Shown here: in pieces, positions 34,125 to 41,661 of the stretch
Layout of the letters: each line of letters begins with the position of its first letter
How positions within the stretch are numbered: position 1 is the stretch's first letter
NCBI GenBank assembly: GCA_027488935.1
Contig: JAIYAP010000072.1
Coordinates: 1 to 61,916 of the forward strand
Origin: Saprospiraceae bacterium
GTDB lineage: Bacteria > Bacteroidota > Bacteroidia > Chitinophagales > Saprospiraceae
Direction of reading: 5' to 3'
Length of the DNA stretch: 61,916 nt
Program-made: the position numbers and the translations under genes
Notes under the pieces: generated by a model
Database searches by the model: none
What the model was told of the DNA's origin: nothing
Seen by the model: the letters and a program-made list of their open reading frames with translations, nothing else

Positions 34125-34734
34125 TAAAAAGCGTATTTTGTTTTTGTGCTCGCTTCCAAAAGACGCCAATGTGCTGCGGTTTATTGATGAAATTGGAGAA
34201 ATTGAAGACCGACTCTTAACCGGGCAAAACAGGAATGAGTTTGATTTTCTACCCAAATTAGCCATTAAGCCCGGAAATTTGCGGCAAGTAGTGACCGGCA
34301 CGCCCGGAGCAACGCCTCCATTTATCATTCATTTTTCCATGCACGGCGATAAAAACAATGGCTTGGTATTTTCGGATACCAAAGGAGGAGAAGCCTTTCA
34401 ATCGGCAGAATACTTTTTACAATTATTTGATACGGTGGTGAACGGTTTTGATGTAAAAGTGGAAGGTTTAATCTTCAACGTTTGCCATTCTTTAGTATTC
34501 GCGGAAGATTTAAAGCGTTTTGTGAAGTTTAGTGTAGGTGTCAACGATTTCATTCCGGATGATGCATCGATTGCTTTTTCGAAAGGATTTTACGGCTCCT
34601 TGTTCGATGGTTGGGATGAGAAAAAAGCGTTTGCAGCGGGGCAAGATGCCATCATGGAATGGAAAGCTGCGAACAATATCGAGGAAACCGATGGCGGAAT
34701 CCTCTATGAAAAACGATTCCAATTATTTAGTTAA
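34117..34734 (+). CDS. CHAT protease without adaptor (gasdermin operon, second protease)
   Basis: 205 residues from an ATG at 34117, overlapping the upstream gene by 8 bases. It consists of a CHAT domain alone: KRILFLCSLPKDANVLRF, HFSMHGDKNNGLVFSD with catalytic His 76, FNVCHS with catalytic Cys 123, and DFIPDDASIAFSKGFYG. It is clearly paralogous to the upstream protease (shared KRILF, GLVF, PDDAS-A-KGFY), a tandem duplicate that lacks the EAD. The dyad is intact, so it is probably active; it may act as a second cleaving enzyme, be activated by the first, or regulate it. The gasdermin gene follows after 33 bases. Confidence 0.88.
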   Translation: MADKKRILFLCSLPKDANVLRFIDEIGEIEDRLLTGQNRNEFDFLPKLAIKPGNLRQVVTGTPGATPPFIIHFSMHGDKNNGLVFSDTKGGEAFQSAEYFLQLFDTVVNGFDVKVEGLIFNVCHSLVFAEDLKRFVKFSVGVNDFIPDDASIAFSKGFYGSLFDGWDEKKAFAAGQDAIMEWKAANNIEETDGGILYEKRFQLFS

Positions 34735-34767
34735 CAACCCATTTTTCAACCTAACCTTACTTGCCTC

Positions 34768-35556
34768 ATGTCCATTAAAGAAATGCTGGAAGCCCAGGGC
34801 TTTTTAAGCGTCGCGCTTCCAAATGCGGAAATCAGCCCACTTCAAATTTTGCAAAAAAGCGATCATGGTCTTAAAAGGCTCAATGACCGCATTAATTTTC
34901 TATTTGAAAGTTCCCAAGCCGCGCCACCACCCGTTAAAAAGGATATTCCGGTTGCCAGTATCAACGGAACCTTTACCTTGACCATGGATATCAATACCAG
35001 TTTGAGCTTTTTGGAGGCATTAAAAAATCTAATTGGGATCAACCTGGCGCTCAAATTTGAATATAAAAACGATGATCAGTTGGTGTTTGCTTTCGAATCG
35101 CCCACCATGGATGAGATTACCTCTTTTGGCGAACTGGATCGTTTTATGAACTCTTCGGTTGTGGTGGATGGCAATTTTGGTGATTTGCTGAAGTCCGACG
35201 ATTTTTATGTGATAACTGCCACGCTAAAAAGTAAAAAGTTTTCGGTCGGCATTGTAGATACCAGCGTCCACACAGGGGGAATTGATTTACCCAATATTAA
35301 AGGCTTGCTTGAATCGGACCTTACCCTTGATCGGAATAAAAATGAAAAACGCGGTATCAATTACGAAGGCGATGTTCCGTTGGTTTTTGGCGTACAGGCA
35401 GCCCGGATCCTTTATGATAAGCCCGGTATTGCTGGTTTATTTGGCAAAAAAGGCACATTTAGCATAAAAGAAGTAGCAGGATTGATCGTTCGCTCCTCCG
35501 AGGCAGTACCAATTGATTTGTTAAAAACAGCAGATCAAACGTTACGGCTGGATTAA
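34768..35556 (+). CDS. Bacterial gasdermin (pore-forming cell-death effector)
   Basis: 262 residues from an ATG at 34768. Bacterial gasdermin features seen: an N-terminal MLEAQGFLSVALPNAEISPLQ block (IxPLQIL, residues 17-28), LKRLNDRINFLFE, ASINGTF-type strand, the central strand-rich body (FYVITATLKSKKFSVGIVDT) and the conserved GDVPLVFGVQAARILYD (201-217). The length is right for the family. Family members are held inactive by a short C-terminal peptide that caps the pore-forming body; cleavage by an adjacent protease releases it and membrane pores kill the cell, limiting phage. Here ~20 residues follow about R242 and could be that inhibitory peptide. Unlike members with a palmitoylated N-terminal Cys, this protein has no cysteine at all. 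The two upstream CHAT genes are the likely activators. Confidence 0.87.
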   Translation: MSIKEMLEAQGFLSVALPNAEISPLQILQKSDHGLKRLNDRINFLFESSQAAPPPVKKDIPVASINGTFTLTMDINTSLSFLEALKNLIGINLALKFEYKNDDQLVFAFESPTMDEITSFGELDRFMNSSVVVDGNFGDLLKSDDFYVITATLKSKKFSVGIVDTSVHTGGIDLPNIKGLLESDLTLDRNKNEKRGINYEGDVPLVFGVQAARILYDKPGIAGLFGKKGTFSIKEVAGLIVRSSEAVPIDLLKTADQTLRLD

Positions 35557-35599
35557 GAGCGGATTTTTATTCTAGCCCCGAGCACCTATCTTTACCCCC

Positions 35600-37075
35600 A
35601 TGTTTACCCGCCCGTCCATTCGCATGTACCTTGTCAGTGCCCGTATCCTCGCGTGTGCGCTGTTCGTGTACATGCTCCTGCGGGCAAACCTGATCGGTTT
35701 TACCCACGACGAGAGCGCCTCTTTTTTGGGCTTGATTCATGTGCCCATGTATGACTTGTTTTTCGATAAAAACAACTGGGGTACGGCCAATAACCACCTG
35801 CTCAATACCTTATGCATGCAGTTGGGCATGTATTTATTTGGTCCGCAGGAATGGGCCTTGCGATGGGGGAGTTTGTTGGGCGGTTTTTTGTTTTTGCGGT
35901 ATGCCTGGCGCTGGTCGGCCTTGTATCGTGCTCCGAATACGCCCGATTTTTTAGCCGCTTTTGCACTGCTGAGTTTACAACCCTTTTTACTGGAGTTTTT
36001 TTCGTTGGCGCGGGGGTATGGATTGTGTATTGGACTGGAAATGGCGGCCCTTTTTTACTTTTTTCGTTGGATAAAAGAACAAAGCGCCTGGGATCTGTTG
36101 CGTGGGTCGCTTGCATTGAGTGTGGGCATTTTAGCAAATTTTACCCTGCTGGATGTGCTGGCCGTGTGGTTGTTCGCCGTGGTATTCGCCTATTATCTAT
36201 CCAATCCTGCTGCGTTTTCGCTGTTTAAGGCCTTGCGCTTGCTGGTGATACCCATGATCCCGGTGGTTGTTACGGCGGCCCTGATTTTCCAGCCCATGCG
36301 ATGGATTCGTGCAAATGGCGAATTCGAATGGGGCCCCGTTTCCTTTTGGGAAACCTGGCGCGTTTTGTTGGAACACTATTTTTTCAATCCTTTCCGACCA
36401 GCGATGATCGGCAAAGTATTGATTGCGGTATTGGGTACGGTCGGTTTTTTGGGGATGATGCGCTTGATGATTAAATGGTTCCGTAAAGCAGGGGTGCAAC
36501 ATTATGCTGCGTTATTCTATGCGGTTGTACTTACGGTAGGGACGATGCTCGTCACCATTTTGCAACATATCTTGTTGGGTGCCAATTACTTGATTGGTCG
36601 TACGGCCTTATTGTTTTACCCGCTGTTGTTTGTTTTACTGGTATTGTTTCTATTGGAATGGACGCAAAAAACAGGCAAAAAAACAGGACTTTGGGCGTTT
36701 TCGATCTTTGCCTTGGTCAATTTTTGCGCCAGTGCAAACTTGTTTTTTAGTCGGGAATGGCGGTATGATGCCAATGTCAAAGCGGCCATAGAGGAGTTGG
36801 GCCGCTTTGACACCCGGTACAAAAAAATAAATTACGGGGTGGGCTGGAAAAACGCACCTGCTACCCAGTTTTATCAACAGTTTTATCAGCCAACACGGCA
36901 AGTGCAGTATTTTGAGCCCGTCTTATACGACCATGGTCACAATGACGTTCAATGGTTTATGGAGCATGATTTTGATTATATTTATGTTTTAAAAGAATTT
37001 GAAAGTCAAATTTCATCTAAGTATTTTTTGATACATTCATATTCGCAAGGCGGCTTATATCGGCGCAAGCCTTAA
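35600..37075 (+). CDS. Integral membrane GT-C glycosyltransferase-like protein
   Basis: 491 residues from an ATG at 35600. About ten membrane helices (for example PMIPVVVTAALIFQPM and LLFYPLLFVLLVLFLLEWT). The first extracytoplasmic loop has the acidic motif GFTHDESASFLGL typical of the ArnT/PMT (GT39) fold, where Asp/Glu bind a polyprenyl-phosphate sugar donor, and FFSLARGYGLCIG follows. It probably transfers a sugar to an envelope acceptor. The gene starts 43 bases after the gasdermin gene but has its own near-consensus -7 element (TATCTTTA at 35587), so it is probably not part of that operon. Confidence 0.8.
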   Translation: MFTRPSIRMYLVSARILACALFVYMLLRANLIGFTHDESASFLGLIHVPMYDLFFDKNNWGTANNHLLNTLCMQLGMYLFGPQEWALRWGSLLGGFLFLRYAWRWSALYRAPNTPDFLAAFALLSLQPFLLEFFSLARGYGLCIGLEMAALFYFFRWIKEQSAWDLLRGSLALSVGILANFTLLDVLAVWLFAVVFAYYLSNPAAFSLFKALRLLVIPMIPVVVTAALIFQPMRWIRANGEFEWGPVSFWETWRVLLEHYFFNPFRPAMIGKVLIAVLGTVGFLGMMRLMIKWFRKAGVQHYAALFYAVVLTVGTMLVTILQHILLGANYLIGRTALLFYPLLFVLLVLFLLEWTQKTGKKTGLWAFSIFALVNFCASANLFFSREWRYDANVKAAIEELGRFDTRYKKINYGVGWKNAPATQFYQQFYQPTRQVQYFEPVLYDHGHNDVQWFMEHDFDYIYVLKEFESQISSKYFLIHSYSQGGLYRRKP

Positions 37076-37149
37076 AGTATTGCCACGAAAATGTGTTAAA
37101 AAGTAGTAAACCTTTATGGAAAGGGCGTGTTTGAGTCGAAAATTTTAGC

Positions 37150-37947
37150 ATGAACAAACATATAATTCAACTTCAGTCCGCCATAGCGCCTTACCGTGCA
37201 CAAATTGTTTCCCATCCTGTTTATCAGCAAATAGAAGATTTAGAAGATCTTCAATTGTTTATGCAGCACCACGTTTTTGCGGTTTGGGATTTTATGTCTT
37301 TATTAAAATCGCTGCAACGTAATCTGACCTGTGTCGATTTGCCCTGGGTGCCCGTGGGTACTGCTTCTACCCGTTATTTGATCAATGAAATTGTAACAGG
37401 CGAAGAAAGTGATGTGGATCAGCATGGTAAACGTTTGAGCCACTTTGAGTTATACCTGGAATCGATGGAGCAGGCGGGTTGCGATACGACCGTGATCCAT
37501 CAGTTTATCAAGGCCATTCGCGCAGGTGTTTCTATTCCGGATGCTTTGACACAAGCGGCTGTACCTGAATCGGTTGCGGCATTTGTAAACAACACATTTG
37601 AAACTATCCACACGGGTAAAGCGCATGTACAGGCGGCCGTGTTCACCTTCGGGCGCGAGGATTTGATTCCGGATATGTTTATCAGTTTTATCCAGGAACT
37701 GAAAAAACAGTTTCCCGATAAAGTAGATATTTTCCAATATTATATTGAGCGGCACATTGAGGTAGATGGCGATCACCATGCACATTTGGCGTACGCTATG
37801 ACGGAAGAATTGTGCGGGGATGATGCGGCCAAATGGGAAGAAGCCACCCAGTATGTGATCGGGGCGTTGCAGGCACGGATTGGGTTGTGGGATGGCGTAG
37901 GGACAGGTCGAGACCTGTCCCTACACCAGACCGCGATCTATCCATAA
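37150..37947 (+). CDS. DUF3050 protein (heme-oxygenase-like fold)
   Basis: 265 residues from an ATG at 37150. The sequence is DUF3050: [66 protein letters not shown], and later [17 protein letters not shown] with [15 protein letters not shown]. The fold is a helical bundle like heme oxygenase/diiron oxygenases, and the conserved His residues suggest metal or cofactor binding; the reaction is unknown. The final ~17 codons run through a copy of the intergenic GTAGGGACAGGTC palindrome, so the ending [15 protein letters not shown] is repeat-encoded and not part of the conserved domain. Confidence 0.9.
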   Translation: MNKHIIQLQSAIAPYRAQIVSHPVYQQIEDLEDLQLFMQHHVFAVWDFMSLLKSLQRNLTCVDLPWVPVGTASTRYLINEIVTGEESDVDQHGKRLSHFELYLESMEQAGCDTTVIHQFIKAIRAGVSIPDALTQAAVPESVAAFVNNTFETIHTGKAHVQAAVFTFGREDLIPDMFISFIQELKKQFPDKVDIFQYYIERHIEVDGDHHAHLAYAMTEELCGDDAAKWEEATQYVIGALQARIGLWDGVGTGRDLSLHQTAIYP

Positions 37948-38028
37948 ATCAGGCCGCAATCTGTCCGAATTGAATTAATTGGAATGTAGGGACAGGTCTC
38001 GACCTGTCCCTACGCGACCTGTCCCTAC
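37897..38028. repeat. Cluster of GTAGGGACAGGTC palindromes
   Basis: Copy 1 (37897-37924) and copy 2 (37986-38013) are 28-base palindromes of the form GTAGGGACAGGTC-NN-GACCTGTCCCTAC. They are followed by a half copy (38016-38028). The sequence between has degenerate relatives (CGATCTATCC, GCAATCTGTCC). GGGACAGGTC also occurs at 29842-29851. The layout resembles a dispersed REP-like intergenic element. Copy 1 lies inside the DUF3050 coding sequence. Confidence 0.85.
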
Positions 38029-38086
38029 ATTTGGAATCATTTTTGTTCCTTTGCCTAATCCTTTTTATCCAAACCCATCCCTCCAA

Positions 38087-38545
38087 ATGCAATACCAAGT
38101 AGCCACCGCCGACGATTATATCAATGCCCTGCCAGAAGACCGCAAAGCGCCCATGCAGGCCTTGCGCAAGGTTATTTTGGAAAATTTACCCCCCGGATTT
38201 GCTGAAACCGTCAGTTATGGCATGATCGGTTATGTGGTTCCGCACAGCTTGTACCCAAATGGCTACCACTGCGATCCGAAGCAGGCATTGCCATTTGTAA
38301 ACATTGCCTCCCAAAAGAACTTTATCGCGGTGTATCACATGGGTATTTATGCCGATACGTCCATGCATGACTGGTTCGTAAGCGAATATCCCAACTACGT
38401 AAAAACCAAATTAGACATGGGTAAAAGTTGTATCCGGTTTAAAAAACCGGAGATCATTCCATATGAATTGATTGGCATGTTAATGTCCAAAATGACCGTG
38501 GAGGATTGGGTGGGGTGTTATGAATCGATTTTGGAATCGCGATAA
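38087..38545 (+). CDS. DUF1801 family protein
   Basis: 152 residues from the ATG at 38087; a longer in-frame extension starts in the palindromic repeats and is rejected. It has the DUF1801/YdhG-like pattern: DYINALPEDRKAPMQALRKV, then ENLPPGFAETVSYGMIGYVV, FVNIASQKNFIAVYHMG and MGKSCIRFKKPEIIPYELI. Homologues form small soluble alpha/beta proteins that bind iron or other ligands in some species, but a specific activity is not established. Cytoplasmic and monocistronic. Confidence 0.9.
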   Translation: MQYQVATADDYINALPEDRKAPMQALRKVILENLPPGFAETVSYGMIGYVVPHSLYPNGYHCDPKQALPFVNIASQKNFIAVYHMGIYADTSMHDWFVSEYPNYVKTKLDMGKSCIRFKKPEIIPYELIGMLMSKMTVEDWVGCYESILESR

Positions 38546-38616
38546 TTTTCCCCACATTATTTGTTTTTTAAAACCGTAAAACGTTCCTTAGCGCAATCAT
38601 TTCACGAAATTGCGTT

Positions 38617-40365
38617 ATGTCCGATTTTCAAATAAAAACGACCCCCACCGTATATGATGTCATCATCGTTGGCTCTGGTGCCGGCGGGGGCATGGCTGCA
38701 TACGAACTCACCAAAGCAGGCGCCAAAGTGTGTTTGCTGGAGGCCGGCCAAAATTTTGATCCAGCCGATCCCAAGTACATTACCCAAATGAAATGGCCCT
38801 ATCAATCGCCACGCAGGGGTGCGAGCACGCGCTACCGGCCTTTTGGCGATTTCGACGCGGCGTATGGCGGCTGGGATATTGAGGGCGAACCTTACACAAC
38901 CAAAGACGATACAAAATTCCGTTGGTTTCGCTCGCGCATGTTGGGCGGACGGACCAACCACTGGGGCCGCATTAGTTTGCGCTTTGGTCCACAGGATTTC
39001 AAACGCAAAAGCATCGATGGCCTTGGGGAAGACTGGCCAATTTCTTACCAGGATGTAGCGCCGTTTTATGACGAAGTAGACCGACTCATTGGCGTGTTTG
39101 GCACCAATGAGAACCTGCCGAATGACCCGGATTCGATTTTTTTACCGCCTCCGAAGCCGCGTTTGCATGAAATGATGCTCCAAAAAAACAATAAAAAACT
39201 GGGCATCACCACCATTCCTTCGCGCCTCAGTATCCTCACCAAAGCGATCAACAACGACCGGGGCGCTTGTTTTTATTGCAGCCAATGCGGTCGGGCTTGT
39301 ATGGCTTATGCCGATTTTTCGTCGTCGTCCTGCCTGTGCAAGCCAGCAATGAAAACCAATAATGTGGATGTGGTCTATTTCGCCATGGCCCGCGAAGTAC
39401 TGACGGATGCCAAAACGGGCCTTGCGACCGGCATTTCATATGTGGATACCCTCACAATGGAAGAAAAAACCGTAAAAGGCAAGATCGTGGTGTTGGCGGC
39501 CTCTGCCTGCGAATCGGCGCGCTTGCTACTCAATTCCAAATCGGCGCGTTTTCCGGAAGGATTGGCCAATTCATCGGGTGTTGTCGGCAAATATTTGCAC
39601 GATTCGACGGGTGCATCGCGGGGCGGCATTGTGCCGATGTTGTTTGACCGGAAGCGCTACAACGAAGATGGAACCGGTGGTATGCACGTGTATTCGCCCT
39701 GGTGGCTCGACAATAAAAAACTCGATTTCCCGCGTGGTTATCACATCGAATATTGGGGCGGTATGGATATGCCCGCTTATGGTTTTGGCTGGGGCATTGA
39801 GGAAGAAAACGGCTTGTTTCCAGGCCGCGATGGTCAACCGAAAGAGGCCGGTGGTTACGGCGCAGGTTTGAAAGATGATTACCGCCGTTTTTACGGGGCC
39901 TATATTGGCATGGCCGGTAGGGGAGAAGCGGTCGCCCGAGAAGATAATTATTGCGAAATTGATCCGGAAAAAGTGGATAAATTTGGCATTCCGGTGTTGC
40001 GTTTCCATTACAAATGGTCGGATTATGAGCGTTTGCAGGCTAAACACATGCACGATACGTTTGAGCAAATCATGCACGAAATGGGGGCGGTGCCTTTGGG
40101 TAAAAAGCCCACTGCGGAGCAGGATTATGGGTTAAATCTACCAGGTGAAATCATCCACGAGGTAGGCACCATTCGGATGGGCGACGATCCCAAACGTTCG
40201 GCGCTCAACAAATGGCAGCAGGCACACGACGTGAAAAACCTGTTTGTGGTAGATGCTGCGCCTTTTGTTTCGCAAGGGGATAAAAACTGCACCTGGACCA
40301 TTCTCGCCTTGTCGATGCGTGCTTCCCGCCATATTGTGGAAGAACGCAAAGCCGGTAAACTTTAA
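38617..40365 (+). CDS. GMC-family oxidoreductase (large subunit of a membrane dehydrogenase)
   Basis: 582 residues from an ATG at 38617. The FAD-binding GSGAGGGMAAYE motif is at residues 19-30, and the GMC C-terminal signature includes IIHEVGTIRMGDDP (catalytic His) and FVVDAAPFVSQGDKNCTWTI. A cysteine cluster (GACFYCSQCGRACM) lies near residue 220. This form resembles the catalytic subunit of gluconate/alcohol dehydrogenase complexes. It has no signal peptide; the next gene, 25 bases downstream, encodes subunit 3 with a Tat signal, so the complex is probably exported folded, with the large subunit riding along. The substrate is a sugar or polyol, not specified. Confidence 0.92.
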   Translation: MSDFQIKTTPTVYDVIIVGSGAGGGMAAYELTKAGAKVCLLEAGQNFDPADPKYITQMKWPYQSPRRGASTRYRPFGDFDAAYGGWDIEGEPYTTKDDTKFRWFRSRMLGGRTNHWGRISLRFGPQDFKRKSIDGLGEDWPISYQDVAPFYDEVDRLIGVFGTNENLPNDPDSIFLPPPKPRLHEMMLQKNNKKLGITTIPSRLSILTKAINNDRGACFYCSQCGRACMAYADFSSSSCLCKPAMKTNNVDVVYFAMAREVLTDAKTGLATGISYVDTLTMEEKTVKGKIVVLAASACESARLLLNSKSARFPEGLANSSGVVGKYLHDSTGASRGGIVPMLFDRKRYNEDGTGGMHVYSPWWLDNKKLDFPRGYHIEYWGGMDMPAYGFGWGIEEENGLFPGRDGQPKEAGGYGAGLKDDYRRFYGAYIGMAGRGEAVAREDNYCEIDPEKVDKFGIPVLRFHYKWSDYERLQAKHMHDTFEQIMHEMGAVPLGKKPTAEQDYGLNLPGEIIHEVGTIRMGDDPKRSALNKWQQAHDVKNLFVVDAAPFVSQGDKNCTWTILALSMRASRHIVEERKAGKL

Positions 40366-40390
40366 TTCAACGATTCAAAATTATACCGCG

Positions 40391-41035
40391 ATGAAACGTC
40401 GTAACTTATTGAAAGGCATTGGATTAGGCTCCTTGAGCCTGGTGGGTTTGAATGTGCCTGCAAAGGCCGCTGAACTGCTCTATCCAGCCATTACGCCCAC
40501 ACCAGAAGTAGAGAAAAAAGACCCGGTGTTTGAGCAATTTGGGCGTACCGAACATGAAAAAGCGCGCGATGCCAAAATCTTTGCCGAGCAGTTTTTTACC
40601 AAACATGAAATGCAAACGATCACCGTCTTGGTGGACATTATTATCCCGAAAGACACACATTCGGGCAGTGCCTCGGAGGCGGGGGTGCCTGCATTTATTG
40701 AATTTATGGCAAAGGACCGTCCGGAAGAGTTTCAAACCCCTTTGCGTGGTGGCTTAAGTTGGCTGGATAACCAAGCTAAACGCCGTTTCGAAAAGACATT
40801 TATTGAAATCAGCGATGCGCAACGCATTGAAATTGTGGAAGATATCGCCTATCCGAATCGGAAAAAACCAGGCATGAGCCAGGGTGTTGTGTTTTTCAAC
40901 CTGATGCGCAATTTGACAGCTTCCGGGTTCTGGACGAGCAAAATAGGTATTCAAGATCTTGGTTATCAAGGCAATGTACCGAATCAATGGGACGGTCCGC
41001 CAGCGGATGTGTTGAAGCAGTATGGGTTGGGGTAA
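40391..41035 (+). CDS. Gluconate 2-dehydrogenase subunit 3 family protein
   Basis: 214 residues from the ATG at 40391. Tat-type signal (MKRRNLLKGIGLGSLSLVG) with the twin Arg. The mature part (FFTKHEMQTITVLVDIIIPK, EAGVPAFIEFMAKDRPE, PLRGGLSWLDNQAKRRF) matches the gamma subunit of gluconate/sorbitol dehydrogenases. It follows the GMC gene with 25 bases between and probably carries the catalytic subunit through the Tat pathway. No cytochrome c subunit gene is adjacent, so electrons must pass to a partner encoded elsewhere. Confidence 0.9.
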   Translation: MKRRNLLKGIGLGSLSLVGLNVPAKAAELLYPAITPTPEVEKKDPVFEQFGRTEHEKARDAKIFAEQFFTKHEMQTITVLVDIIIPKDTHSGSASEAGVPAFIEFMAKDRPEEFQTPLRGGLSWLDNQAKRRFEKTFIEISDAQRIEIVEDIAYPNRKKPGMSQGVVFFNLMRNLTASGFWTSKIGIQDLGYQGNVPNQWDGPPADVLKQYGLG

Positions 41036-41089
41036 ACGGCTCATCTTGATTTAATCCAATCTTAATTTTCAAAATTTTAATGCTTGAAA

Positions 41090-41596
41090 ATGAAATTACG
41101 CCTTCTGTTTTTGGCCGTCCTTGTGTTGGGTGGTATTCAATATAGCTGTGCCCAAAAAACCTTCCCAGATCAATGCCTGGGCCAATGGAAAGGCATGATG
41201 TATATTTATAGTCGCAGCAAACTGGTAGACAGTGTTTTAGTGCGTTTTACCGCAGCGCCTACCGCCCAACCGGACGCCTGGACCTGGAAAACGGAGTATA
41301 TTTCTGAAAAACTGCCCATGGTAAAAGATTATGTGCTCCGGGTGAAGGATGCTGCCAAGGGCCGTTATGTAACCGACGAGGGCGAGGGCATTGAACTCGC
41401 AGAATACGTTTTCGGCAATAAAATGTATTCCGTTTTCGAAACCGGGGGCATTTTGCTTACATCGTCGTACGAATTACGCGGGTCTGAACTCATTTTTGAG
41501 GTGACTTCTGGCGAAAAATTAGAAGCAACCAACGAGGAAGTCACGAATTATTCCACCAACAACTTGCAAAGGGTCGTGTTGCGGCGCGAAAAATAG
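41090..41596 (+). CDS. Small secreted beta-rich protein
   Basis: 168 residues from the ATG at 41090; a TTG two codons earlier is less likely. Signal peptide (MKLRLLFLAVLVLGGIQYSC) with a cysteine at the end, so a lipoprotein is possible. The mature protein is short, strand-rich (QWKGMMYIYSRSKLVDSVLV; TWKTEYISEKLPMVKDYVLR) and lipocalin-like in pattern. It lies 54 bases after the dehydrogenase subunit gene on the same strand, but no functional link is visible. Family not recognised. Confidence 0.65.
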   Translation: MKLRLLFLAVLVLGGIQYSCAQKTFPDQCLGQWKGMMYIYSRSKLVDSVLVRFTAAPTAQPDAWTWKTEYISEKLPMVKDYVLRVKDAAKGRYVTDEGEGIELAEYVFGNKMYSVFETGGILLTSSYELRGSELIFEVTSGEKLEATNEEVTNYSTNNLQRVVLRREK

Positions 41597-41633
41597 CCAT
41601 CCGTCGGACCTTGCCAAATTGCCCAAGCCGTAT

Positions 41634-41641
41634 TATCTTTG
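41634..41641 (+). promoter_or_regulatory. Promoter -7 element for the cyanophycinase/kinase operon
   Basis: TATCTTTG, with TTG (41611-41613) 20 bases upstream in the -33 position. The ATG at 41662 lies 20 bases downstream. Confidence 0.6.
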
Positions 41642-41661
41642 CTGATATACCAAGCGGCACG

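Noticed and set aside
35600-37075. The GT-C glycosyltransferase as a fourth gene of the gasdermin operon
   Set aside because: Although only 43 bases downstream, it has a near-consensus promoter element of its own and an envelope-biosynthesis fold unrelated to known gasdermin modules.
37979-38086. N-terminal extension of the DUF1801 gene
   Set aside because: It would begin in palindromic repeats and give a Pro/Arg-rich tail unlike homologues; ATG 38087 matches the family start.
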